A stretch of 64,000 nucleotides of DNA, taken from Harmonia axyridis. Its lineage: Eukaryota; Arthropoda; Insecta; Coleoptera; Coccinellidae. Below are positions 43,515 to 55,594 of the stretch, piece by piece. Within the stretch, counting starts at the first letter, position 1. Each line of letters begins with the position of its first letter. The translations under genes and the position numbers were made by a program. Where the stretch lies: the NCBI RefSeq assembly GCF_914767665.1, contig NC_059506.1:21491825-21555824 (forward strand), written 5' to 3'. The notes under the pieces are model-generated. The model made no database searches. It was not told the origin of the DNA and saw only the letters and a program-made list of their open reading frames with translations.

Positions 43515-44933
43515 CAGGATGGCCACTTTTTCAATGGGGTTGTATTGGTAACTTTTAAACCATAAGAGTTAGGAGGTCAGTCAAATGGAGAAAAAGTTGC
43601 ATGCATAGAAGCATTATCAAGCAGTTCAAACAAATCGAGATTATCAGGGCCGGTTATGGAGATATCATAAGAAAAGTGAATTTTGTCATTTTGATTTTTC
43701 TTTTTTTCCCACTTTATTTCAAATATTAACAAAAAATGTTACAGGAATTTTTTATTCGACAGTAAATTGTTCTCAATTTGACGAAATCAGATTTCGTATA
43801 CAACGTTTCGTGCTCTCTGGGCCACCCTCAACCTCATTTTTTTCAATACGGACTTGTATATTTTATGACACTTTTCGAAATAACTTTCAACGCTGAATTC
43901 AACGATATATCATACAATGTCATTCGAAGTTGATTTTCAGGTGATTTTAACCCTTATCCAATTTTCTTTAGGTCGGATCTGTGGTGAATGCAATTTATCA
44001 AAAACTGCTGTTAATAAGATAGTAAATACAATGATTTTAAATTTGAATACCAAGCCTTGCAAAACTTATATCGTAATGATATCAAAATAAAGTTCGATTC
44101 TGGAACAAATGACAAATCCAACAATTGTGATTTCTCGCGAGAAGATTGAGAATGTATTGGAAGGTATTCAAGAAGACGAAATAAGCAAATGTACAAGAAG
44201 TATGGGTTCCAGAACCGTTAAGTGCATTTTACAAAATGGTGGACATTTCGAACCCTTACTTCATGCATTTTCATTTACTTTCGAATAATCATTCGATTTT
44301 TCTTTCATAAAATGATAATTCCTGTAATTATGAATTGAAATATGTAAATAATTATTACTTTTTTCTCGATTTGATTCTGATATGTTCCATTTAGTTCAAG
44401 ATGAGTAAGTTGATTTTCTCTTCGAAATGTATTGCTTGTTGTTAATTAAACTAAAGGTACCGAAATGTAATACAGATCCGACCCAAAGAAATTTGGATAA
44501 GAGTCAAAATCACCTGAAAATCAACTTTGAATGACATTGTATGATATATCGTTGAATTACGCATTGAAAGTTATTTCGAAAAGTGTCATAAAATATACAG
44601 GTTGAAAAAAATGAGGTTGTGGGTGGCCCAGAGAGCACGAAACGTTTGATACGAAATCTGATTACGTCGAATTGAGAACAATTTACTGTCAAATAACAAA
44701 TTCCTGTAACATTTTTTGATAATATTCGAAATAAAGTGGGAAAAAAAGAAAAATCAAAATGACAGAATTCACTTTTCTTATGATATCTCAATAACCGGCG
44801 CTGATAATCTCGATTTGTTTGAACTGCTTGATAATGCTTCTATGCATGCAACTTTTTCTCCATTTGACCGACCTTCTAACTCTTATGGTTTAAAAGTTAC
44901 CAATACAATCCCATTGAAAAAGTGGCCACCCTG
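43515..44933 (+). mobile_element. Long-TIR Tc1/mariner derivative, copy 1
   Basis: Ends CAGGATGGCCACTTTTTCAA and TTGAAAAAGTGGCCACCCTG are flanked by TA. Arms of about 460 bp surround a deleted transposase remnant on the plus strand at 43975-44290 (CNLSKTAVNKIV, then ILQNGGHFEPLLHAF). ORFs over the arms recur in every copy because of sequence identity, not coding. Confidence 0.85.
43975..44290 (+). pseudogene. Tc3/mariner-like transposase remnant, copy 1
   Basis: The remnant joins an HTH piece (SKTAVNKIV) to a Phe/Tyr-rich middle (NLYRNDIKIKFDS) and to a C-terminus (GSRTVKCILQNGGHFEPLL), which recalls the GGHFEHLL ending of a widespread insect Tc1/mariner-type transposase. The catalytic core is lost and the frame is shifted near 44020. 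Confidence 0.55.
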
Positions 44934-46229
44934 TAGATCAACAAGAGAGTAATAATCAAAACATACAAGATGAAAATTTCATGGCTATCAGGGTCCGGTA
45001 ATCAATCGTAAATGGTTTCTTCTCAATATAAGGAATGTAGGGAATATTGCTTTAACTTCGGAAATCTGGAGGTGGAGATCTCAATTGAGTCCTGGAATGA
45101 CAACACAACAGTTTACTATATTAAGACACGTTGCAAACCCCTGATGTACCTTAATAACTGTCACGTTCTGAAGATATCACTTAGAACTAATACCCTACAC
45201 ATAAGTTTCGAATTAGATCAGAAATTTGGTATATTCTCAAGAAGCACTGGCTCTGACCCAAAGAAAAGAACCAATAGCAATGTATATTCAACAGAAAAAA
45301 GTAAGACGATCTCGGATTACTCAAAAATCACCTGTACGATTTTGGTATTGTATTTCACATTGAGATACGATTGCACGATTCCTTTCACTTGAGAGTATTG
45401 CAGAGTATATTTTTGTTTATAATGATTAGAGATTGTTGAAGAGGAAAAAATAATCTCACATTGAAGGTAGTAAAGTTTGACTTTGGCTTTTGAAAAGTTT
45501 CAGTAAATGTTTACCAAACTGCCCACTCGTATTTTTACTTTTTTATTAATTAAGTAATCTATCACAGTAGCGGGAGCCTATACTTGATAAAAATATTGCG
45601 AGCAGAATAATTTACACTATCCTCGATAATAATGTTCGACTGAGTTGGAAAAATTTCTGAGTGTCATTTATAGAGATATTATTTAACATGGTAGGTGAAT
45701 GGAATATTGCTACTTGCATTTATAAGTGCTTACTTGGAGGTAGTCTCAAACTTGGTTACTAAACATCTCAAAGAATCATCTCCTTTTTTTTCGAATATCC
45801 TATTCTTCAGTTCTATTTTATGTCTACTAGAGTTTATCATTATTCTAAGTTTTTCGGTAGTCATGAAATTAGATGGGATCCCAGATAAGTATAACATCTT
45901 TTTTCTATGCGCTTCGACTCTAGGAACAAGAAAATGTTTTATTCTATTTCTTGTTCCATAATCATCATCATTATCATTAGAAACATATCTAGTGCAAACA
46001 ATTGATGGGGATTCATAATTCTTTTCCAAAATTTGAAACGAGCAGACAATGTGTTTATCCCATCGTTGCCTTATCTAGATGTGAAGTACTTTGGTGCAAT
46101 AGGCCCCTGTATTTAGTTCACGAAATACTGAAAATCACACCTGAATATTTAAATTATACTTTATTGCAAAGACCTATGAGGTACAACATTTTTGATTTCC
46201 TTTTCTGTATCCATAGATCCTCTTTTATA
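44934..46229 (+). other. Spacer between two Tc1/mariner derivatives with two unassigned ORFs
   Basis: A 126-residue frame at 45012-45392 (YCFNFGNLEVEISIESWNDN, LKISLRTNTLHISFELDQKF) and a hydrophobic 88-residue frame at 45695-45961 (two predicted membrane-like stretches, LLAFISAYLEVVSNL and FIIILSFSVVMKL) are longer than most chance ORFs here. Neither matches a family I recognise; gene or TE relics are possible. Confidence 0.3.
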
Positions 46230-46608
46230 CAGGGTGGCCACTTTTTCAATGGGATTGTATTGGTAACTTTTAAACCATAAGGGTTTGAAGGTCGGTCAAA
46301 TGGAGAAAAAGTTGCATGCATAGAAGCATTATCAAGCAGTTCAAACAAATCGAGATTATCAGGGCCGGTTATTGAGATATCATAAGAAAAGTAAATTCTG
46401 TCATTTTGATTTTTCTTTTTTTCCCACTTTATTTCAAATATTATCAAAAAATGTTACAGGAATTTTTTATTCGACAGTAAATTGTTCTCAATTTGACGTA
46501 ATCAGATTTCGTATCCAACGTTTCGTGCTCTCTGGGCCACCCTTAACCTCATTTTTTTCAATACGGACTTGTATATTTTATGACACTTTTCGGAATAACT
46601 TTCAACGC

Positions 46609-48885
46609 CATGGGCGCCCGCAGAGGGGGGCCAGGGGGGGCCATTGCCCCCCCTGAGATTTTGATTTTCTCATTTTTCAGCACAACACCCTCAATATTAC
46701 TTTCTCAATCCAAAGGGCAAGGAAAAAAGGAAAGTAATGGATTCACAACAATTTCCAATGGAATTACTATACATATATCCATAATATACTATACACATAT
46801 CCATAATCGGCAGAGGTATTTTTTGAATTGAAAACTTTTTTAGGCGTGTTGAGCACTCCTTGGGTGAAGAAAAATCGTGGAACCGAACGCAATCCATGCG
46901 TGTCAATTTTTTTAAAAATCCATCTTATATATACTCTCCTATTGTCTAATAGATAAAGGTAAAAAAAAAGTGTTGCAGAGAATAGAAAAAAAAATTTACA
47001 GATTATAAAAACAATAGTTTTTTGCGGAACTCACCCACGATATGCCTATACGAGAGAGCAACAAGAAATGTCAGTGATCTTTTGAAATTCAGAGTAGAGG
47101 CTGGATATAAAGATTTAGAGATCCATTTATTCAACGCAGCTGGTTTGAATTTGGACAAACTTGTAACACAAGGTTATGATGGATGCTCAACAATGGCTGG
47201 TGAAATTCTCAGGGTTCAAAATATCATAAGAGATAAGTACAAGAAAGCAATTTATTTCCATTGTGCCTCCCATAGGTTGAATTTAGTAATAAATGACATC
47301 AGTAAAATAACTGAAATTCGTAATAGCATTGGCACCGTTAATGACATTCTAGTCTTTTTTCGAAAGAATACCTCAAGAAGAAATCTGATTCCAAATATTC
47401 CTTTGTTTTAGGAAACTCGTTGGTCAGCTAAATATAAATCTTTGTGAGTTTTCGCTGAAAACTTCAATACTATATTCAAAACTCTCTTTGCTATAAAATC
47501 TGGAGAAATTTCAATGAATTCTTCAACAAAAAAAAGAGCTGCTCAGTTATGGGCTGCAATAAACTCTTTCACTTTTGTGATTTGTTTGACGGTAGCAAGT
47601 AAATATTCAAATATATTGAAACAAATAGCAAATATACTACAAGGTGTTTCTATTAATTTTGTAGATTTTCACCGTCATATAAATTTAATTATAGAAATAT
47701 GTGGAAAACATCGCTCAGATGATGCATGCTTCGCAGAATTTTTTTCGAAAGCATCATCTATTGCTCAGAGTCTCAATATTGAGATTGGAAAACCACGAAT
47801 TTGCGGTAGACAAATGTACAGATCTAATTATGAAGCAGATTTAGCTGAAGATTACTTCAAAAAATCTATATTCATCCCATGTTTAGATCATTTGATTTCA
47901 GCCCTTGAAACCCATGTCCTCGAAAGAACATGTAATGCTTTTTTTTTGTTCAATTTTTTGACGAAGAATTAAAAATTACTAGATATTGAATCTTTCGCAC
48001 CTAAGGTCGGCAATATGTATAACATTGAAAATTTAGAAAGTGAATTGAACATTTGGAATGAGTATTCATCTAAATCACAAATGGATAAAAACATAAAACT
48101 TGAAGATCTTATCGGACAATGTAAATTTTCTCCTGCTGTCAAAGAATGCCTTATTCTTCTCCTTACATTTCCCTTCTTAGTTACTACTTGTACTATAGAG
48201 CATAGTTTCAGTATTTTGCGCAGAATTAAATTTTAGTTTAAAATAAAATATGCCTACTCTGTTGTATAGCGATCAAGTATTTCGTCTTCAAAATTAATAT
48301 AGTTTTTATGAGTTGTTTTTTTGCAATTTATGATTTGTTAATTTTGATTATATACTTATTTGTTGTTTTTACAATCTGGAGCAATTCTGTGTTATTTTGA
48401 ATCATATTTTAGTAGCAAGTTTTAAACTTTATTGTTTGAGTCATTCAGTGTATATTTCAAGATTTATTATTCATTTATTATTTTTATAAACATAGTTGTA
48501 TCGAGCGTATATGTATTTATTTTTTATTTCGTTATTACTCGTTGATTCTTCTTTATTTATTAGAAATTATAATAATTATTTCATTCCGTTCTCCATATTT
48601 TTTATATTTTATTTTTTTGTGAATTGTTTCATTGAATGTGACTTGTTTTGAAAAGAGTAACCGTATTATTTTACATCACTCTATGTTGTTGATGTTTTAA
48701 AAAAATGTTGAAGTGGAAAACTTCATAACTTTTATTTTGCACAGTCCACCCCCACTTATGAATATAAATACATAAATAGAGAGAAACGGAATACTAATAT
48801 CGTATAGGAAAATGATGGACGCGTTATCGTTTTTCAATAATTTCCATTTTGCCCCCCCTGAGAAAAATTTCTGCGGGCGCCCATG
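46609..48885 (+). mobile_element. hAT element, ZMYM1-like, with 8-bp target duplication
   Basis: TIRs CATGGGCGCCCGCAGA and TCTGCGGGCGCCCATG are flanked by TTCAACGC (46601-46608 and 48886-48893). G- and C-rich runs follow the ends (GGGGGGCCAGG, TTTTGCCCCCCCTGAGA). It is 2277 bp and holds most of the C-terminal two thirds of a transposase. It is inserted in the left arm of Tc1/mariner derivative copy 2. Confidence 0.93.
47022..48236 (+). pseudogene. hAT transposase (ZMYM1/DUF4371-like), broken frames
   Basis: Three consecutive frames spell one protein: NLDKLVTQGYDGCSTMAGEI, RDKYKKAIYFHCASHRLNLV and EIRNSIGTVNDILVFFRK; then RWSAKYKSL, SKYSNILKQIANILQGVSIN, KPRICGRQMYRSNYEAD and DYFKKSIFIPCLDHLISALE; then ECLILLLTFPFLVTTCTIEH with SFSILRRIKF, the hAT dimerisation motif. 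QGYDGCSTM carries a catalytic Asp of hAT transposases. In-frame stops after NIPLF (47409) and near 47441, and another after FLTKN at 47970, inactivate it. The BED/TTF-type N-terminus is not visible. Confidence 0.9.
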
Positions 48886-49189
48886 TTCAACGCTGAATTC
48901 AACGATATATCATACAATGTCATTCAAAGTTGATTTTCAGGTGATTTTGACCCTTATCCAAATTTCTTTGGGTGGGATCTGTATTACATTTAGGTAGGTA
49001 CCTTTAGTTTAATTAACAACATGCAATACATTTCGATGAGAAAATCAACTTACTCATCTTGAACTAAATGGAACATATCAGAATCAAATCAAGAAACAAG
49101 TAATAATTATTTACATATTTCAATTCATAATAATTAAACGAATTATCATTTAATGAAAGAAGAATCGAATGATTATTCGAAAGTAAATG

Positions 49190-49569
49190 AAAATGAATGA
49201 AGTAAGTGTTCGAAAAGTCCACCATTTTGTAAAATGAACTCAACTGTTCTGGAACCCACACTTCTTACACATTTGCTTATTTCGTCTTCTTGAATACCTT
49301 CCAATACATTCTCAATCTTCTCGCGAGTAATCACTATTGTTGGATTTGTCATTTGTTCCGTTGAAACAAATTACAGAATCGAACTTTATTTTGATATCAT
49401 TACGATATAAGTTTTGCAAGACTTGGTATTCAAATTTAAAATCATTATATTCGCGTTTCTTGACTATTTTATTAACAGCAGTTTTTGATAAATTGCATTC
49501 ACTACAGATCCGACCCAAAGAAAATTGGATAAGGGTCAAAATCACCTGAAAATCAACTTTGAATGACAT
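49190..49569 (-). pseudogene. Tc3/mariner-like transposase remnant, copy 2
   Basis: The clearest of the three remnants: LGRICSECNLSKTAVNKIVK, DFKFEYQVLQNLYRNDIKIK and FDSVICFNGTNDKSNN in one frame, then a shifted frame with VLEGIQEDEISKCV and a C-terminus ending NGGLFEHLL. Active relatives have about 200 more residues, with the DDE centre, between the two parts; here they are fused by deletion. Confidence 0.6.
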
Positions 49570-49971
49570 TGTATGATATATCGTTGAATTCAGCGTTAAA
49601 ATTTATTTCGAGAAGTGTCATAAAATATACAGGTCTGTATTGAAAAAAATGAGGTTGAGGGTGGCCCAGAGTGTACGAAACGTTGGATACGAAATCTGAT
49701 TACGTCAAATTGAGGACAATTTACTGTCGAATAAAAAATTCCTGAAACATTTTTTGATAATATTTGAAATAAAGTGGGAAAAAAAGAAAAATCAAAATGA
49801 CAAAATTTACTTTTCTTATGATATCTCAATAACCGACCCTGATAATCTTGATTTGTTTGAACTTCTTGATAATGCTTCTATGCATGCAACTTTTTCTTCA
49901 TTTGACCGACCTTCTAACTCTTATGGTTTAAAAGTTACCAATACAATCCCATTGAAAAAGTGGCCACCCTG

Positions 49972-49993
49972 TATATATATATATATATATATA
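49972..49993. repeat. (AT)n microsatellite
   Basis: TATATATATATATATATATA starts at the TA target duplication of the Tc1/mariner derivative, so it may predate the insertion or have grown from it. Confidence 0.9.
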
Positions 49994-50299
49994 GGAATAA
50001 AATAGAGGAGAATCATTTTCGTTTCAATTCAATTATCTACTTTCCGTCAGGTCTGCCTTTGAAGTGTAAAATTATACTCTAGATTGTTCGCGCGGTCGGA
50101 GGAAGAAAGAAACTTGTTTTCCTTTTCCTCACGATTTTATCAAACATATTTTGTTATATAAATCTTCCCAGGCCAGCAATGAACACAACAAAAAAGGAAT
50201 TTTTAATTTGGTGCAGTCATTTGAACGTGAAGCCCTTAGATAATATCGATAGATCCTCTTTTATGTATATAGATTACTTATGGGGATAGTGGACCCGTA

Positions 50300-51463
50300 C
50301 AGTGCATCCCATTTTGGGTGAGACAACCAGGTTTCTCGCTGGTTATTTAAGATAGAGCCTTGCGGTTTTCACGTTCCTGTCCTACTTTTTCGCGAAACTC
50401 AAGTTGGTCTAATCAGATTTTGCATAACTGTTTCCGTTCAAGAGATACAGGGTGATTTTGGAAATTGATACTTTTCGGACCCCTTCTTTATCTCCGAAGT
50501 TATTAGAAATAATGCTGAGGTAGAAACTACGTCTGAATCAGAATTCTGCGTAGAATCTAGTGGCGTACTCAATATTTTTTTTCGGGGTATGATTTTGAAG
50601 ATTCAACACAAACCTATATTTTTTCAATGGAACACCATGTATATAATAACTTCGTTGAATTCGTTATTTTTTTCCCTTCAAAATGATGTAGGATACTATG
50701 TAGGAAGGATGTTCAGAAATGTTAAAAAAACACTAAAATATCAAATAATGATGATTTTTAGTTAATGGGCAATGGATTTCCCATAGAAAAGAAGAATCAA
50801 TAATGATAACAATAATTTATAGCGATGACAGTTAGATCAGATTGGTTTCTTTCCTCCAATGCCTACTTGACAAAACAATGCTCCCAAATGCATAGTAGCC
50901 ATAATAACAACAAGGATGTTTGTATCATCAATGACCTACTACTTTTAAAAATCGAAAGTAATAATCCTCTTATTGAAACAGAAAATTCATGGCCCATTTA
51001 CAAAAAAATCATCATTATTTGATGTTTTAGTGTTTTTTTAACATTTCTGAACATCCTACCTACATAGTATCATGCATCATTTTGAAGGGAAAAAATAACG
51101 AATTCAACGAAGTAATGATATACATGGTGTTCCATTAAAAAAAATATAGGTTTGTGTTGAATCTTCAAAACCATACCCCGAAAAAAAGTATTCAGTACGC
51201 CACTGGATTTTACGCAGAATTCTGATTCAGACGTAGTTTTTAGCTCAGCATTATTTCTAATAACTTCGGAGATAAAGAAGGGGTCCGAAAAGTATCAATT
51301 TCCAAAATCACCCTGTATCTCTTGAACGGAAACAGTTATGCAAAATCTGATTAGACCAACTTGAGTTTCACGAAAAAGTAGGACAGGAACGTGAAAACCG
51401 CAAGGCTCTATCCTAAATAACAAGCGAGAAACCTGGCTGTCTCACCCAAAATGGGATGCACTG
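50300..51463. mobile_element. Palindromic MITE, copy 2 (TIR CAGTGCATCCC)
   Basis: CAGTGCATCCCATTTTGGGT and ACCCAAAATGGGATGCACTG form perfect ends flanked by TA (50298-50299, 51464-51465). Arms of about 500 bp match copy 1 at 335-1618. The central loop of about 180 bp (50810-50990) differs from that of copy 1. It lacks the extra inverted duplication seen in copy 1. Confidence 0.9.
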
Positions 51464-51465
51464 TA

Positions 51466-52469
51466 CATTAGCGTAAAGTTTGAGCTCGATATCTGTAATG
51501 AATGTTCATAAGAAAGCGTGACACCAACTTATAGAAATACAGACAACTTTCGTGAGATTTTTTCGTTTTTTTAAATTTTCCTGGAGACGTGAACCTGACG
51601 CCTATTTGCTATTCAAAGGAGCTTATTAACAAGAGTGCAAATTTTGTGTATAAATCAATTCCATGAAAATGATTTTGATATACCACATTTTGAATAATAA
51701 GTCCAAAGACAAATGCAGAAGATAGAAAGATATGGAAAAGGTTTTTCACGTTCTGACATTGCTGCGAATTCATTATGGTTATAATTGTGAAAAACTCCAG
51801 TGTGGCATTATTCATTATTCCTTTCCAACTAATGATTTGTTGGAACGTTCATTTTTTCAATTATAATCATAATAATTTCCAGTTATCAATTAATATACAG
51901 TTGATGAAATCATCACTAATTAATTGATTAATGTGAAAATATGGTTTTACATTGCGCGTTATATTTATAAATTATGTTCAGAACGTAATTGAAGCCACAA
52001 AATCGAATTCAACTACATAAATAGAATAGATGAGTTTGGTTCTGGAATATGATGTGGTAATTCTAATTAGAGTTAGATATATGACATAGAATGAACCGAG
52101 GAATGAACTGATTACAAACTGAAATATTTCTTTTATTGATATTCCAGGAGTTCTTGTTGTCAGGGTAATGGAAATATATTAATTCAATTAATGAGATTTC
52201 CATCGAAATGCAAATCATTCATGATATTAGGGAATATTCATGCATTAAAATTATACTTCATAAAATAACGAATATGAAAATTAAATCCACGTAAAAATTT
52301 GATTAACATAATATACAATAATTGCATTCAGTTGAAATTCAATAAATTATGTGATGACAAGCACTTCCACGTTTTTGTGCCTCAATGACACAATTTATTT
52401 TAAATTGAATTGTAATTATAAGCTCCTTCGCCATTTTGTACCTTCATCAGTAGCACTATACGGGATGAG
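51466..52469. other. AT-rich DNA, nothing recognised
   Basis: No coding signature or repeat partner found. Confidence 0.45.
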
Positions 52470-53070
52470 TCAATATTGCTCGATCAGTCGATAACTCTAG
52501 AGAATTTGGCCAAGTAAAATATTTCAAATTCTGATGAAATTGTCATTACTACACACATAAACTCAAATTATTTTTAACTCTACAGGCTAGTCCGAATGTG
52601 GTGAAACACGATACTACCCTTTAATTTGAAATGGAAATGCCCAATTTTTATAACATACCCATAATCTCCATGAAATTCGGATTTAGTAATACTCCACTTT
52701 TCATCATTTATCTGGAGTCTTTTTGAAGTAGTTCATTTTTTTCGACAAATTCCTCGGTTATAATGGTTCAAACTAAAAATCATATCTATCTTGCAAGCCG
52801 CTCGAGAGAATTGTGCGATCTAGTTTTTATTGAATCCCCGAAACGTTTTCAAGTCTTCTGCGAATTTAGGGACCACTCTACAGGTGGTGCAAAAGACACA
52901 GCAAGTTTTGAAAAATGACCTGTAAAAATATCATCAAACCCATTTATTCAAAATTCTTGGCATTTCATGTTTTGTACTGGGGCTAGCAATATATTTCCTA
53001 CGTATACAGTTTCAAAGGGAATACAATACTCAACTCTATTTGAAACCTACTAATGATATCAATTTGAAGA
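52470..53070 (+). repeat. Dispersed repeat A, copy 2
   Basis: See shared blocks with 3690-4340. This copy has AGGTGGTGCAAAAGACACAG near 52880, which the first lacks. Confidence 0.65.
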
Positions 53071-53369
53071 TAATTCAAATCGAAGAAATCATCAAAATAT
53101 TCAAAAAAAAATTATTTGACAGAATGAAATGGAGAGTTCCAAAAATTGTGAGTCACCGAAGATGCAATTCTGGCGATTCACTATAGTGTTCTTCTGGGAT
53201 TGCAGCGTCAATGGAAGGGTCGTCGTTTAATGCAAGTCCATCTGACCTCAAGTTTTGGTAAAAATTCCTCACTTCAGGTACAAGGCCAAGAAAATTTTTG
53301 ACTTAGGGGGCTTCAATAAAGAAATTCCTAACGTATGATTCTTGCTTTTGGCACTTACTTTGATCACTC

Positions 53370-53762
53370 TTATTGATCTGATGGGTAAATACCACGTGTT
53401 TTCAAGGTAAATGAAGACAGATGTTTAGTCCAATTAGGGAATTTATCCAGGTCCTGGCCATAATCCACCACTTGGTAAGGATTCGGTTTCGAAGTGACGT
53501 TCCTGACACCGTATCTCAAGTCCTCAGGAGTTTCAGTATGTGTATTTTGTTTGATAATGCTCATATCACGGTCGCACTGCAAGAAGGAGTAGCTTCGAAT
53601 TGGGAAAATAGCCTTGATGTTTTCCAACTCTCCTTTTTGGGTTACCAAGTTGTGCAAAAACTTCATTGATGCGAAATTCTCATTGTGCAAGAGTCGCGGA
53701 AGATCGTAAGTTTCTTTACTGTTGGAGACACATCGATAACAATGGAAAATGATATTAGCCAA
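53370..53762 (-). pseudogene. Transposase-derived fragment, DUF7869-like
   Basis: The 130-residue minus frame reads FASMKFLHNLVTQKGELENI, IFPIRSYSFLQCDRDMSII and TPEDLRYGVRNVTSKPNPYQ, then WTKHLSSF. The FP(I/V)RGHS(Y/F)-x-CDRD motif with the downstream PxD/EDW-type segment is what I recall from DUF7869-type transposon-derived proteins of insects and fishes. Here the Gly of RGHS is Tyr. It is cut off at both ends and joins a mariner fragment at 53790. Confidence 0.5.
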
Positions 53763-53789
53763 TAGCTAAGTTGGCAACACTATATCCTT

Positions 53790-54400
53790 ACCATTAAATT
53801 TTCCATGGCCAATTCGCACATTTGCGGCTGTATGGCCTCAAAGAAAAAAGTCTGAAGGTGTTAAATCACAAGATCTCAGTGGCCAATTGTAATCACCTCC
53901 TTAAGAAATAACACCAGAGCGAGAAACTTCTCTTGCAATTATTTTATTACTTGTGTGGCACGAAGCGACGTTTTGTTGAAAATAAACGTCGTATGGCCAA
54001 TTTCGGCCATAAAAATCATTAATAATAGTTTGGTAGCGTAATCCATTCACCTTAACATCTGCCTCACTTGGGTTTTCATCAACACTACTGGTTACAGCAG
54101 CAATATTGAGAAACCCAAATGGTTTTGATTCTTCACATCACTAATTTGTCCCAACAGCTCGAATTTTTCCTCCAGTGTTACTATTGGCGTCCAAGAAGGT
54201 GCTTCACGACGACCCAAAATTGCTTCAGATTTCCAAACAGTCACTGCACAATATAATAATAAAGCATTCGAATGATGCAATATGGAGCAAACCTCGTCAG
54301 CTCCTTTTTTTTGCTAGTTCGCATTCGCGTTCGTGTAGAAAACCATCTGTTATGTTGAAAGGACATGAATGTTGAAACTGGAGAAATCAAGTTGACCTTT
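53790..54400 (-). pseudogene. mariner-type transposase fragment
   Basis: Minus frames read VNGLRYQTIINDFYGRNWPY, DVYFQQNVASCHTSNKIIAR and NWPLRSCDLTPSDFFL, the catalytic C-terminal half of an insect mariner-type transposase. FQQN has Asn for the second catalytic Asp, and stops occur inside SRSGVIS and FFL. Upstream text (NPSEADVKVNG) links to a decayed N-terminal half around 54130-54400. Confidence 0.75.
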
Positions 54401-55590
54401 AGGGAACATCGTTAGTAGTGATGTTCCGGCAAGGTAAGTTCTTTTGGAAACCACTTCGAACCTATTTCATCCAAAGATATGTCGATTACGAGGTTTTCCC
54501 CTATACATATAGACGTGAACCTTGAAGGAGGACTATATTATAGATCACTCATTTGCTGTTGATTGAGCCATATTTATTGATGAACAAAAATCAATAGTTT
54601 TCGAGATATTTCAATTCTTGTGTTTCACAAAAAATGTCTCACTTTACTTAATTTTTCGTCAATTTTTTTTTACGTTGGCCAAGTTTGATTCAAGTTTCGG
54701 ATTTTTTTCATCAGAAAAGGATATAATATGTATTTAATTGATTCAGTCCTTACTTGGTGGGAAATCATATTGATTTGGTAAAAAATAAATGTAAACACTT
54801 ACTACTTTCCACAGATTTGTGGAAATCTGTGGAAAGTAGTAAGTAAAAGTGGTAAAAAATGAATGTAAACACTTACTACTTTCCACAGATTTCCTCAAGT
54901 CTATGGAAAGTAGTAAGTGTTTACATTTATTTTTTAACAAATAGATATAATATGTATGAAGAAAGCAAAACTATGCTGTCTTAGAAGTTGAATAAGAATC
55001 AGTCTGATTTGGAAGATGGTATATGTAGAAAAGAATAGCGAATTCTCAATATAAATTTGCCTGCAACTTTGTATGACAAAATTATTTCAAAAACTTGCCT
55101 AATTCCTTTTACTTCTAAAAAGGCACTCATTTTATTTCAGCAGATTTTGATTTGAGAGGCGAAAGAAGCAAAGAAAGAAAAGTAAGGACTCAAATATTTT
55201 TTTATTGCTAATAAATTCAAAAAATCAGTGAACAATTTATTCATAATTTATATTTGAAATGACCTCCACCATTTCTTATACAGCCACGCGACCTCTTTCC
55301 CATTTCTTCAGTTGCCACGTTCCGCATGAAATTTACTCTCAATCTTCTCGCTGTTTCGTATATTCTAACGGTGTTAGATCAGGACTTGTCGCTTGTCATG
55401 AAAATAATCCAAAATTATAGAATTATAAAATGTGTTCAAAGTATAAAAAATCGATGAAGAATGAAGTAAGGTGAGAAATCTTTTGAGAATCACAAAAACT
55501 AAAATATCAAATATTTCAACGTATTATGATACAAGAGTACAAATAAAAACTTCAGCACAAATTCTGTCTCCCTGCATAGTTGTTGGTGCA
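54400..55590. other. AT-rich DNA with a compound hairpin
   Basis: No gene recognised. It contains the hairpin cluster at 54779-54937. Confidence 0.4.
54779..54937. repeat. Compound hairpin, one 30-40 bp arm present four times in alternating orientation
   Basis: AACACTTACTACTTTCCACA occurs at about 54792 and 54866, and its reverse complement follows each, at about 54825 and 54902. The outermost arms extend to TAAAAAATAAATGTAAACAC. The first stem closes on a GTGG loop. Confidence 0.9.
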
Positions 55591-55594
55591 TATA

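Larger units (their letters stand above)
46230..49971 (-). mobile_element. Long-TIR Tc1/mariner derivative, copy 2, split by a hAT element
   Basis: Ends CAGGGTGGCCACTTTTTCAA and AAAAAGTGGCCACCCTG are flanked by TA; the right flank runs into an (AT)n tract of about 11 repeats at 49972-49993. Without the hAT insertion (46609-48893) it is about 1.45 kb, like copies 1 and 3. The transposase remnant is on the minus strand at 49190-49570. Confidence 0.88.

Noticed and set aside
44716..44952. Recurrent ORFs opening MIIFEIKWEKKKNQ and MRYHKKS seen six or more times
   Set aside because: They lie in the inverted arms of the Tc1/mariner derivatives and recur because the arms are copies of one another; both strands of the same DNA are open by AT-rich chance.
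46580..46831. Gly/Pro-rich ORF around GGPGGAIAPP
   Set aside because: It is the G- and C-rich terminus of the hAT element read as protein.
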